Shown piece after piece: positions 12,361-23,430 of a stretch of 64,000 nt of DNA (position 1 is the stretch's first letter; each line of letters starts with the position of its first letter). Both the position numbers and the translations under genes were made by a program. This stretch comes from Hypericum androsaemum (Eukaryota > Streptophyta > Magnoliopsida > Malpighiales > Hypericaceae). Below the pieces are notes generated by a model that was not told the DNA's origin, made no database searches, and saw only the letters and a list, made by a program, of their open reading frames with translations. The DNA lies in the NCBI GenBank assembly GCA_963995505.1, contig OZ023193.1, forward strand, positions 6,780,521 to 6,844,520, read 5' to 3'.

Positions 12361-13470
12361 GACATGGTGTTGATTTTTTGGTATTTAAATGATTTTTTTA
12401 AAGTTAATAGGACTCCAAATTAGGTGATTTCAATTTGTGTGGATTCATAACACATAGATCTATAACTTTGTTTGTTTATTTTTATGATTTATGAAATAAT
12501 TTGGTCGTAATAGAGTAAGAATTTTAGGTACTCAAAAATGGGTATGATTTTGTCGTTATTGGAAAGATTTGTAAAAATGATTTGTTATGTGATTCTATTT
12601 GAATAAGGCTCATTTTAGGGACTTATTAGAACATATTAAAAATTTTAGAAATGATTTTGAAGGGCTAGAAAAGCTTAGGACTAAAAGAGAAAGTTTGGTT
12701 GCTAGTGGGCTAGGTGGCAATCATTGGTAAAATGATTAAGTTATATAAAAGGAGAAAATATCTTTTGGATAGTGGTAGGAACGACCCACACACCCATTTA
12801 GAACTGAAAAATAGAGAAGAAAGGGCTAGGAGAAAGAGAAAAAAGAAGAGAAAGGAAAAGGGACCAAATTTGAGCAACTTGGAAGAATAGGTAAGTAGTT
12901 TTGTAAGATCTTGCTTTAATTGAGTAAAAATCTTTTTGAACCTTGAAGAAGCTAATAGGTGAAAGTTTGAACAGGATAGTATGGACCTAGATGAAGGAGG
13001 TTAAGGTGGGATTAAGCTAGAATTCATATATACATGGAAGTTGGAAAAAAAGCCAAACACCGAGTTGTACTTTCGTGAATCTTAGCATAGTTTAGGGGCT
13101 GCCTTGTATGAATCCAAAATTAAGAGTTTATAAAATACATTTTTAGGTTTCCTATGAGCTATTTACATGCTAAAGAGGTTGGTAATGATAGTGGTTTATG
13201 TTCTTTTGACTAGTTAACTAACATTTTGAATTCGGGTGCCACGAGTTATAAAACGAAGCATGAAGCTTCTCTTTGTATGGTTTGAACAACCATTGTCTAG
13301 TAAGTGGATATTCTTTGTAACATGTGTTTAGTTAACTAGACTGGGTGATATGCTTGTTTTGGCGTACTCTTGAATAGTTTAAAATATGGTATTGGGTTTG
13401 ATTTTGGTCTATTTGATGTTGCTTTTGGATTGTTTGTGTATTTATGTAAATTTTGGAATGTTTGGTATGT
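12361..13470. other. AT-rich intergenic sequence
   Basis: No gene recognised. A purine-rich stretch lies at 12805-12870. Confidence 0.45.
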
Positions 13471-13479
13471 AATTTGTGT

Positions 13480-14335
13480 GATGACGGATGATGAGGTCTA
13501 CCTGTGACCAACCGAAAATATTGGTATATGTACACATATACTGAGGATACATTTATGATATTTGGCCGACGGGATTAGTTTCTATGGCGCCTTTAAGATA
13601 CGGTATCCTCGTGTCAGAGTGGGAGTGACACTATATAGACCTATCTAAAGTTCATCCGAGTTGTGTTATGTATTTTGTGAAAGTCTATCTGAAATTCTGA
13701 TTATGTATGATATGTGATTTCTTTAATGACCTTATTTGTGAAATCATCTTTTGTTGTCTTAGATTTGTGTTAGTATTGGTTGGGTTTGATGGGGACGACT
13801 GATTGGTTAAATATATGTTACTTATAATACTCACTTACTAAATGTTTCAAATCACTTATCCCTTACTTAAATCAACAAGTAAAGAGTTCTGAGAGGTGTT
13901 TGCATCTGGAGAAGCTTCTCCACCCGAGTTCAGCCTGTTGTCCTCATTCTCAGGTTGCATTCAGGATCTCTAGATGGTCTTTTGTCTTTGTGATCTAGAT
14001 CGCTCCATTATACATATTTTGTTGTCTTTTGACGTATGAATTAGATTAATATTAATATATAATATATTTGTAAATTATGTTGTATTTAAAAAAAATGAGT
14101 TTGGTGATATGACATTGGAGATGTGTACTCCAACTTGTGAATTATGCCTGTCAGGCTTTAGATAACGATAAGTATGTTTGTTCGAAGAAGTAATATTGTT
14201 AAAAAATATTTAGATGATTTTCTTACTGAAAATAACTTGTTATGTTTGAGGCTTGCTAGGTTATGGTTATTATATTATTAACTTTGACTTAATCTAGCGC
14301 TGGTCACCGACCACGATTTTGGATCGTGATATTCG
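13480..14335 (+). repeat. possible Ty3/gypsy LTR remnant
   Basis: The segment has features I associate with plant Ty3/gypsy LTRs: a block near 13560-13640 (GGCCGACGGGATTAG, later CCTCGTGTCAGAGTGGGAG) and an end like CACGATTTTGGATCGTGAT at 14310-14330. No flanking gag-pol, partner LTR or target duplication was found, so this is a weak call. Confidence 0.3.
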
Positions 14336-14339
14336 TCCA

Positions 14340-15560
14340 GTTATGATAAAATAATTTCACAGATAAAATGGGTTGGAAAAAATGGTTCGCCTAGTTATGA
14401 TAAAATAGTTCATTCAGTTATGATAAAATGATTTGCTCTTTAAGACCATACTAGAAAGGTCACTCCAGTACCAAATCTGGTCCCGTTCATACCACCATTT
14501 ACCGTAGGAGAGGAAATGTTTGATGTAGCTTGTGAAGTCTTGGTCTTGAGTTGAAGTTGAGTTTTGGTTATTCGGTCACGAAGCTGGTTCGATGAATTGC
14601 TTCTAGAGATTCTTTCGGGTGATTTTGTTTTTATACAAACTTTTAGTTGTTATTAGTTTTGCGGTTGATGTAGTTGGGTATACAATTGGTTTGTTCATTT
14701 CAAACAATAAGCCATGGTCTAAATGAAACCATGCTACTTACACATTCATATAAGTTTGGAGCTTTGTTTTTTAGTTTGCTTGAGCTTTGATATATTGTAA
14801 AGAGTTGGTAGTTGTAATTGTATGATCGACTTGGAACGAGCTGTAATTGATTGTTAGTTTTATGTAATTAATTGATTTTAGTTAAAGTTGTTTGAAGTTG
14901 ATCTGTAATTGTATGTTCGAATGGTTTATGCTATTACAATATAAAATAGTCTGTTATGTAATGATAAAAATGTTTGTTCAATTAAGATCAAATGGTTTGT
15001 CCTGTTATGTTAGAATGGTTTACACTGTTACAATAAAATGGTTTGTTATGTCATGATAAAAAAGTTTGTTCAATTAGGATCAAATGGTTTGCTCAATTAA
15101 CATGGTTTGTTCTGTTATATTAAATGGTATGCCCGATTATGTCAAATGCTATACGCAATTATATCGAATAGTACTGTTACGATAAAATGATTTATACTAT
15201 TACGATAAAATAGTTTGTTATTTCATGATAAAAATATTTGTTCAATTAGGATCAAATGGTTTGTCATGTTATGTTCGAATAGTTTATACGATATAAAATG
15301 GTTTGTTATGTCATGATAAAAAATTTTGTTCAATTCGGATCAAATAGTTTGTTCAATTATCATGGGTTGACCGGTTATATTAAATGATATGCCCAATTAT
15401 ATCGAATAGTATATCCAATTATTAAATAATTAATTAAATATATATCAACTAGTATGTCCGATTATATTAATTTGGTGGAGAAACCGTAGACAAATAATTT
15501 ACCCGGTTATATCAAATGATTTACTTGGTTATATCAAATGGTATGTAGTGTTAAATAATT
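14340..15560. repeat. minisatellite with higher-order repeats
   Basis: A 1.2-kb array of units of about 20-23 bp with the core AAATGGTTTGTT followed by ATGTCATGATA or CAATTAGGATC. A larger period is visible: block A at 14949 and again at 15213 (about 88-92 bp), block B at 15041 and again at 15301 (about 170 bp), so A+B repeats with a period of about 260 bp. The array decays into AT-rich sequence towards 15560. No conserved reading frame. Confidence 0.85.
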
Positions 15561-16157
15561 AATTTGATAATATTAATTATTATTTTTTCAGATAAATTTA
15601 ATCAAATATATGTTGAAATAATATTATAATTAATTAAATTATATATGAAATAGTACGTTAAGTTATATTAAATAGTACATCCAATTAAATAATTAACTAA
15701 ATAATATATAAATTTGATTAACTATGGTATACCAATTTGGTTCATCAGTATAAAAATTTGACTATCTATGCATATACTAATATAATAATTAACTAAAAAA
15801 ATTGGCAGCGCGTTCCTTGTCCCATGTGTATGATGTCATTCATGATGTCATCCATCCCCTTGTCCCACACGCCTCTTTTCCCTCCCAACCATTTAATTAG
15901 CCATTATTATTTACAGGAATGCCACTGTTCTGTTTGTAAATCAGGTTCATAAAGTTTCCAGGACAAAAACTGGTCCCATTTGGGTAGGGCTCAGCCACCG
16001 CCTCCTCTCTCATTCTAAAACCTTCAAACCCAAATCCCAAAAGCCAAAAATAAAAAAAGAATAACAAAAACAAAAGAAGGCTAAGGAAGCTCCAGAAGCG
16101 CCTCCCTCCCTTTGCTTTCCCCTTTTCCCAAATAAAATAATAATAATAATAATAATG
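15561..16157. other. upstream region of the RBP45-like gene
   Basis: AT-rich to about 15800, then a more mixed stretch that would be the native promoter and 5' UTR. It ends in an (AAT)n run (about 16134-16157) that leads straight into the target site of the inserted element at 16158. Confidence 0.5.
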
Positions 16158-16180
16158 TGTTACGATGCATTAGGTCAGGC

Positions 16181-16249
16181 GGGTGACCTGTCGTTTGGTC
16201 TAGAGAGTTTAGTTAGTCATATATACTATGGGTAACCAGTCGTTTGGTC
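16181..16249. repeat. 20-bp U3 direct repeat
   Basis: GGGTGACCTGTCGTTTGGTC at 16181-16200 and GGGTAACCAGTCGTTTGGTC at 16230-16249. Paired U3 motifs of this kind are often enhancer elements in LTRs. Confidence 0.7.
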
Positions 16250-16257
16250 ATCTTTAC

Positions 16258-16266
16258 TATAAAAGA
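16258..16266 (+). promoter_or_regulatory. LTR TATA box
   Basis: CTATAAAAG inside the inserted LTR, followed by a pyrimidine-rich leader (16308-16380). About 255 bp upstream of the RBP45 start codon, so the LTR may now supply the promoter. Confidence 0.55.
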
Positions 16267-16519
16267 TAGAGAAGAAACACCAGGGATTATCTTCAACAAT
16301 AATTCCTCCTCTCTCTCGATTCTCTCTCTTCCTCAAAAACTCTATTATTCTTCTCTTCTTATCTCTTTCTTTCTCTAATTCTACCAAGGGTGGTTACATC
16401 TGGTCTGGTATCAGAGCTCAGCTCTAATGGACACCTGTTGGGAAGAAAGTTCTGCAAGAATGGACGCGAAGTTGGACCAAACGACAGGTCACCCGCCTGA
16501 CCTAATGCATCGTAACATA

Positions 16520-18552
16520 ATGCAACAAAGTAGCGGTTCTGATCTGAGCTCCCGACCGCCGCCGCAGCAGCAGCCGCAGAAGGTACAGCAGATGATGATG
16601 ATGTACCCGCACCACCACCAACCCTTCATGGAATCGGCCGTCCCGGTCTACTACCACCACCACCACCACCACCTGCCGCCGTACCAGAATCAGCAGCAGA
16701 ATGGCGGAAAGGCGGGGTCCGCCGAGGAGGCCAGGACCGTCTGGATCGGGGATTTGCACCACTGGATGGACGAGACTTACCTCCACACTTGCTTCAATCA
16801 CAACAACCAGGTAATTCGAACTGGTATTCCGACCGACACTCACTCGATCAATCCAAGTCCGAACTAGGTTAACCTTGCGATCTAAGAGTACCAATGCTCG
16901 CAGGTTTCCTCAATCAAGGTTGTCCGCAACAAGCTAACCGGCCAGACCGAAGGTTACGGATTCGTCGAGTTTCATTCGCACGAGGCAGCCGAGAAAGTAT
17001 TACAGAGCTACAACGGCGCTACGATGCCAAACACGGACCAACCTTTCCGTCTCAACTGGGCCAGCTTTGCGGTTGATAGGCGTGCTGGTGCTGATGCTGC
17101 TGCTGGTTCGGATGTGTGTATATTTGTAGGAGATCTTGCTGCTGATGTCACCGATACACTGTTGCTGGAAACCTTTGCTGGTAAATACCCCTCTGTTAGG
17201 GTAGCGAAGGTTGTCGTCGATTCCAATACCGGCCGATCCAAGGGTTACGGTTTTGTTAGGTTTGGAGATGAAAACGAGAGGTCGAAGGCCATAATTGAGA
17301 TGAATGGTGTCTGTTGCTCGTCTAGGCCTATGCGTTTAGGTGTCGCGACGCCCAGAAAAATGCCTGTGTACCAAACGCAATATTCTTACCAAGGTAGCAC
17401 ATTCTGCTGAAGTTGAAGTTGGCATTCGTGCAATTATTATTCTGTTACTTGCTTGACTACAGAGAAAAGAAATACATCATGTTTCCATTCGTTTATATTT
17501 GTCCTGTAGTTCTACCGAATTTAGACTTTTTGGACAATGGTGGCTTTTAGACTCCTCTGCTTCATTCAAAACCTTAATTTCTCTCTGTTCTTCCATAGGT
17601 TTATGTACTTGAAAACATATTTAACTTCTTCTAAATTTAATGTCTTATTTAGCTGTGGCATTATCTGGCGGGCATGGGGCAAATGGTGCTATGAGCCAGG
17701 GATCTCAATCTGATGCTGACTCAAACAATACCACTGTGAGTTAACTCTCAAGTCTCATGTGCTTTTTTATAAAAAAATTCTGGAACCTGCTCATTCGTTT
17801 CCTGATGCAGATATTTGTGGGAGGAATTGGCTCTGATGTTACCGACGAGGATCTCAGACAGCCCTTTTCTCAGTTTGGAGAACTCGTGTCTGTGAAGATA
17901 CCAGCTGGTAAAGGATGTGGGTTTGTGCAATTTGCTAACAGGTATACCTACGTCTGTGATCTGAACTTGATGCAAATCCATTTTCCGTTGCAAGTTAGGA
18001 GTCATGTTCTGATAACAGGGAAGTGAAACACTGATAATGTGAAATTATAGAACCTCTATCCTCTATAGTTGTTAGGCTTAGGACAAAAGAAGAGGTAATG
18101 CTGTATCATTTATTAATATATACCATGAAAAATGAGCCAGGTAATTTATATTTTCAGGAAAAATGCCAAGGAAGCACTGGAAAGTTTGAACGGGACAGTT
18201 ATTGGGAAGCAGACTGTTCGTCTTTCATGGGGTCGAACTCCGGCTAACAAGCACGTAAGTTTCTACATGTTACTACTGGTCGTCTGACACATTTATGCAT
18301 CTTAACTCTTCCATACGTGTCTTACTTGCAATTGTTTTACATGAGAGCATCATCACATCTCTACTTGCTTCTCTAAGTTGGTAGTACATTACGGTCTTGT
18401 CTGACGTCAGGTCATTAACTTTTCTAATAATTGGTGTTTTCCCTCAGAACACAAGTCTGCAACCGGTTTCAGAACAGTCTTGTGTAACAACAGAAGATGA
18501 TGAAAATGAGACTGCGTACAACAAGTACAATCAAAACTCTCATCAGTACTAA
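16520..18552 (+). CDS. RBP45: RBP45/47-like RNA-binding protein, three RRMs, replaced C terminus
   Basis: Exons 16520-16810, 16904-17393, 17653-17735, 17811-17941, 18158-18254 and 18448-18552, all with GT/AG borders and matching phases; 398 residues. A Gln/His-rich start precedes RRM1 (residues about 72-150, RTVWIGDL, EGYGFVEF), RRM2 (DVCIFVGDL, KGYGFVRF) and RRM3 (IFVGGIGSDVTDEDL, GCGFVQF). This is the nuclear poly(A)-RNA-binding RBP45/47 family, which shuttles and joins stress granules. I start at 16520 because the upstream in-frame ATG at 16427 lies inside the transposon. Normal family members end in a Gln/Tyr-rich tail; here RRM3 runs into a short exon starting [11 protein letters not shown] that belongs to the duplicated chimera block. 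A cryptic donor at 18516 would instead splice in phase to the CBP60 exon downstream. Confidence 0.85.
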
Positions 18553-18645
18553 ACATACCTTTGCTCCCTTGTGTATCCAGGTGAAACTCTCATGCTAACA
18601 ATTATTAGACACCCTTGCCCCCTCTTTCTCTCTCTCCTATTGCAG

Positions 18646-19816
18646 GGCGAGAGAGGTTGTGCTGAAGAGGTTTGCTGCAAAGAGGGCTGATAGATTGAGT
18701 AGAGGGAAGAGGAGTGCAGAGGATGAAGATGACAAGGAGCAGCAGCTGGGCAGCAAATCCTCCACTTTTTCTTGTGTAATGGCTGACGCTCTCAAGGGTG
18801 ACGGTCTACAAAATACCTGTTCATCTTTAGAACTCATGCTTCCTCGACTTGTGAGGGAAGAAGTACAGCATGAATTATCCAAGCTAGGCCTTGTCCCACT
18901 TGCTGAAAGGCCTTCTGCCAAACGAATTGAAGGCCCATATGGAAGAAATCTGCAACTACATTTTAGGAACAATCTTTCTCGAACTCTTTTCACCGGAGCA
19001 AAAGTGGAGGGCGAGCAGGGTGCTGCAGTCCATGTTGTTCTGCTAGATGCTAACTCTGGTCGTGTTGTGACATCTGGTCCTGAATCTTCTATAAAGTTAG
19101 ATGTTGTTGTGCTTGATGGTGATTTCCAGTATGAAGATGATGAGGATTGGACACACAGAGAATTTCAAACTCGTGTTGTACATGAACGCAATGGACGGAG
19201 ACCATTGTTGACAGGAGATCTGCAGGTAGCTCTAAAAGAAGGGGTTGGTACATTAGGAGACCTTGTTTTCACTGATAACACGAGTTGGATAAGGAGTAGA
19301 AAGTTCAGGCTAGGCTTGAAAGTTGCCTCTGGATTTTTTGAGGGAATTCGTATCCGTGAGGCCAAGACTGAAGCTTTTGTAGTCAAGGATCACAGAGGCG
19401 AATTATACAAGAAACACTTTCCCCCTCTATTGAATGATAATGTATGGAGATTAGAGAAGATTGCAAAGAATGGTGTCTTCCATAAAAGGCTTAATAACCA
19501 TGAAATCTTCACAGTTGAAGACTTCTTGTGCCATATGGCCAAAGATTCAGCTAAGCTACGGAACATTCTAGGTGGTGTGTCAGATAGAGTGTGGTATACC
19601 ATCCAAGAGCATGCAAAGACTTGTGTCCTTGGTGAGAAGTTTTTTGCTGAACAGTATTTTGCATCCGGTTCTGTTTCAGATTTGCAGAAGTTGTTTGTTG
19701 ACTCGCTGGTGAAGAAAGAAAATGAGAATCAGATTGATGTCGTGGAATTTGATGGAAAGTCACATTTGAACTTGAAGCAAAGCAAGGGGCCAAGTGGCTG
19801 TAACAATGACTATCAA
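18646..19816 (+). other. CBP60 module of chimera A
   Basis: Matches the plant calmodulin-binding protein 60 family from its N-terminal third through the conserved DNA-binding centre: [51 protein letters not shown] block, [36 protein letters not shown]. About 30 residues that usually lie between CVL and the QYY/QYF segment are missing. The family's C-terminal part, where CBP60a-f bind calmodulin, is absent. Confidence 0.9.
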
Positions 19817-22800
19817 GTAAAACCTTTCCTATTTTCACAAATTATCGCTTTTGTGTTTCCTGGGTGCTGATAACAATTCTCTGATCTCTACTTGGTAAGA
19901 TATCTAGAGAAAGTGTTATGTATTAATCAAAGATATTGAAATAGTCGATCATTATACTTTTTAGGTGATACACTTGTTGTGCGTCTCCAATGCGAATTTA
20001 AAAAGCTGTTTCTTGTTTCCTTAATTGTGGTTGTTGATGTTGTTGCTACCATCCCTCGAATCCTTGTGGGAGATAACATATAAGATGTCTTCTAGAGATG
20101 CTTAGGGATGGTTCTTGTTTCCTCAATTAGTGTTGATTTACCTACTCATCTAGCTAAAATATTATGATATAATCAATTAGGTAGAGTTCTTCGACCTTTT
20201 GAGCCATTATGTTGATTTTATTTCACGTGTGAATTAAATCTGGATGCAGGGGCTGGTAAATATGGAGGAAGTTCAGGGTGCGCACACTGTTGACTCCGCC
20301 GGGAGAAAAGACCGACCCAGCAAGGTCTGGACTGTGAAAGGTGTCCAGGACTGCCACATCCCCCACTCAGTCCGCACTGCCAGCAGGTTCTACAACCTCC
20401 GGGACCGCCCTGGCTGTCACCAGACCAGCAAGGCAGTCAGGTTGCTCATTGAGGTGGTCAAGAGCACCATTGATCAGTTTGCTGAGCTCCCTGCTTGGCA
20501 ACCCTCCGCAACCTCCGTCACGAAATCCCGAAGTGCCGCCGCCAATCAGCCATTCCGTAGCAAGGAAGATGAACCCCAGAAAAGTCAACAACAGCAAGAG
20601 CCAGAGCAGATTGGTTGTGGCAGCTGGCGGGATTTCAATTCTCTTGTAGATTTCTTCACCTTCCTCCACCAGCTCGATCCCTCCGCTGTTCACCACCCAG
20701 GTTCCAGTGTCCTTCGGCCATCGTTAGATTCTGACGCTATTGCTGATACCATCAAGTCCTTCTTCTCAATAGGTAGTAGCAGCAGTGGCGGGTCTCAGAA
20801 CTTGTTCCAGAGCCACCCAGTCCCCAGTTTGCTTCAGGTTTAATATGGCAGTTCATGAATTGATTACGCAATTCAGCTCAGGCTTGAGGTCTCAGACAAT
20901 TTTCTTCCACTTTTCCTTGCAGTATATCAAGGAAGTTCAGGACATACTCCTACACGTCTCCAGTATAACAAATATTGATCTAGGTGCTGATTCCTTGACA
21001 AGGATCCTTGGTATGAGCAAGCTCAAAGTTTATAATTTGTTTTGCAAAGTTCCAAAATCATTGCCGAGCATTTTCCAAGCGGAGAATTTTGTGGAGTTAC
21101 ACCTTCCACATTACAATCATCGACTAATTTGGGGTGGAAAGCTGGTAATACCTACTTAAGACCTTCTGAACTCTTGTTTCTTTCCACATGACTGACCAGC
21201 AATTGATCTGTGTGCAATTTTTTTATCACATGACAGGCTTTCGTCAATTTGCGGTTGATCAACCTCAAACACTCATTAAAGTTGATAACTCTTCCTGACC
21301 TATCCATGGCGCAGAAGATTGTGCATCTAAATTTACGAGGCTGTGTAAAGTTGATTCAAGTTTCATACATCCGGAACCTCGTCAAGCTAGAGGAGCTGAA
21401 TCTGAGCAACTGCGAAAACATTAAGATTCTTCCCAGTTTGATTGGTCTGCAGAATCTCAGAGAATTTTATCTTTCAGGGTGCTCAAATCTGAGGGAGCTT
21501 CCTCCATCTATCATAGCTCTTAATAGTCTCGTTGTCTTGGATCTCAAAAACTGCGCCCAGCTCTATGCACTTCCAAGGTTCACAAGTGGTTTACAGAGTC
21601 TTCAGAAACTTAATATCTCTGGTTGTACAAATATCTTGAGAAGCTTAGACATGAAGGGAAATAGAGAATCGTACCGATTATATGGGAGGTTCTTGGGCAG
21701 CACTATTTGTAAGTTGAGATATCTTCGCTTTTTCATGCTCACAACTCTCAAGTACTTTCTTTTTGTCTATTGCCTGAAAATTGTATTTATCTTATGTTAG
21801 CATCTATTAATAGCTGATATGCATATCCTAACCACTTGTGCTCCTATGGTTATGGGATAAGATTGACCATACCTAACATATAAATCATGGATCTGTTGGC
21901 ATGAATAGATACACTTGTATCTTTCATAGAAACATCAAGAAAAAGGAAAATCCGCAAACTGATAGCATCGATAATTTAACTGTTATATCGCCATTTTACA
22001 TTAAATTTTCATTCTAATCTCATGAGAAGGGAAAAATGTTAAAAGTGCATGGCAGCTTCAGACAGTTTGTAATTTTCCATAATCTTTTTTATGCAGAACA
22101 CCAACTAATGTAATTTATGTTCTGTTTCTATAGCAGGCGCATATAGAGATCTATCAACACCCGGGAGAGCTTCACAGTTTGTAGAAGCAGCTGCTGCCCC
22201 CGAACAGAAGGCAAACACATTGTTGGGAGGAAATTTTTGTTTATATTTGCTGCATCTTTTTCTTTCCCTAACAATTGTCTTATTTTTATGCAGAAATCTA
22301 CAACAAAAAAGGCCAAGAAAAATTCTGCTCCACAAGTTGTTCAAGTAGAGATAACCGAGGAAAAGGAATTAACAATTAACAACTTCAATAGGAAAGCAAA
22401 TAAGGAAAAGGAGGAGAGAAAAAGGAAATCTGTGGAACCAGCTGTGGCAACCTGTAAAGAAGTTCGAGTTAAGAGGAGTTGCAACGATCCAGATGATTGT
22501 GTCTCCATTATATGTCAACCTTTCCATGAGCCTGAAGCAGTTGAAAAGTTTTCAGGTGGTCAAGGTAGGGAGAGTAAGCTCATGGACTCTTCAGTTTCAG
22601 CTCCCAGGTCATCTGCTGTATTGGTGTATGGCCCCAATTTAACGGGTTCAACTCCTGAGGCTGTGGAAGAAGCAATTCTAGATTCTGGTTCTAAACTAAT
22701 CGGTGATACTGAGGTATTTTCACATGCCTTTCATCCCAATGCGAGTGATTGCAGTTTCTTGAACTTCTGTTCTTATATGCCTGTGCTTTTGCAGCCAGCT

Positions 22801-23331
22801 CCAGCCAATCAGTCACCAAACTTGAATAAGAATACATTATTAGGCCTAGCCATTGAAGATCCGACTAGTAGAGAAGTCGAGGATGTTGGACTTGGCAACT
22901 CTAGTGACCATCCCCGCGAGGAGTGCACTGAGAGAGTCCCATTGAATGTTGGTAAAACAGCAGCTCTGTGTGACCCTCACAAGCCAGCTGAGAAGTCAAG
23001 TGATGGCGGCATGGAATCAAACATTGAAGTCTTCAATCACCAACCAAGCGAAACTGAACCATTATCGTCCTACGAAGAGAATGACGAGATCGATTGGTTG
23101 AAGAACGAGATTCAGAAGCTCCAAGAACAACTGGCAGCTTCAGAGAAAAGGCGGGACGGTTTCCGCGAGTGCTACGACTCCTTGGAGTCGGAGCTGTGGC
23201 CGCTTCGTGCTGAACTGGAGGCAGAACATGTCAACCTGACGGAGCAGAAGCAGAAGCAGGAAGAGTCTGAACTAGAGGCATCCAATGCCTGGGAAGATCT
23301 CAAGAAACTGGTTGCTCAAACAATATTTTGA
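18646..23331 (+). CDS. chimera A: CBP60-TCP-LRR-coiled-coil protein
   Basis: Exons 18646-19816 (CBP60), 20250-20837 (TCP), 20923-21144 (TNL linker), 21237-21708 (LRR), a small exon from 22134 whose 3' border I cannot settle, 22294-22713 and 22795-23331 (tail). CBP60, TCP, linker and LRR exons join in phase 0. The linker ([18 protein letters not shown]) and LRR ([20 protein letters not shown] and others) are TNL-type, yet no TIR or NB-ARC exists in the gene. The tail is Lys/Glu-rich with a coiled coil ([20 protein letters not shown]), as in the neighbouring TNLs. The 81-bp intron 22714-22794 is in frame, so the ORF reads through it. The first exon starts at a splice acceptor with no clear own start codon; it may be joined to the RBP45 exons. 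Inferred role: immune sensor with integrated regulator domains. Confidence 0.75.
20250..20837 (+). other. TCP module of chimera A (eroded)
   Basis: [20 protein letters not shown], then [19 protein letters not shown] and [20 protein letters not shown]: the basic helix-loop-helix of class II (CIN/TCP4-like) factors. The basic part normally reads RDRRVRLS; here it is QDCHIPHS, so DNA contacts are probably lost. A Gln-rich stretch follows ([10 protein letters not shown]). Confidence 0.88.
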
Positions 23332-23430
23332 CTTGCTCGATGCCGCCGCCGCCACCATCTTCGCTGTGTTATGCATAATAACCAAGCATTTGGCTCTATG
23401 CAACGTGTAACTAAGCTTGCACCACCAATA

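Larger units (their letters stand above)
16158..16517 (+). mobile_element. 360-bp LTR-derived insert with 43-bp terminal inverted repeats
   Basis: Flanked by a perfect 5-bp duplication TAATG (16153-16157 and 16518-16522). The left end 16158-16200 and right end 16475-16517 are perfect inverted copies over 43 bp, beginning TGTTACG. The left part looks like a whole LTR (16158 to about 16398, TG...CA, with TATA box and pyrimidine-rich leader), followed by a tRNA-Met primer-binding site TGGTATCAGAGC at 16406-16417 and a short leader with an ATG. The right end is therefore an inverted U3 terminus in place of the rest of the element. The target TAATG contains the start codon of the host gene, which the duplication regenerates. 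Confidence 0.85.
18433..23430 (+). repeat. segmental duplication, copy A
   Basis: Homologous to 48340-53790, including exons, introns and 3' flank. The 5' limit lies in the intron just before the PVSEQS exon; upstream genes differ (RBP45 here, HSF-B3 there). By eye the CBP60 exons are about 90% alike, the TCP exons much less, and the LRR and tail exons about 97%. Confidence 0.85.

Noticed and set aside
14340..15560. Possible CRISPR-like array
   Set aside because: Units are degenerate and continuous without unique spacers, and the DNA is plant nuclear.
16427..16519. Upstream in-frame ATG as the RBP45 start
   Set aside because: It lies inside the inserted element; the family-like start follows the regenerated ATG at 16520.
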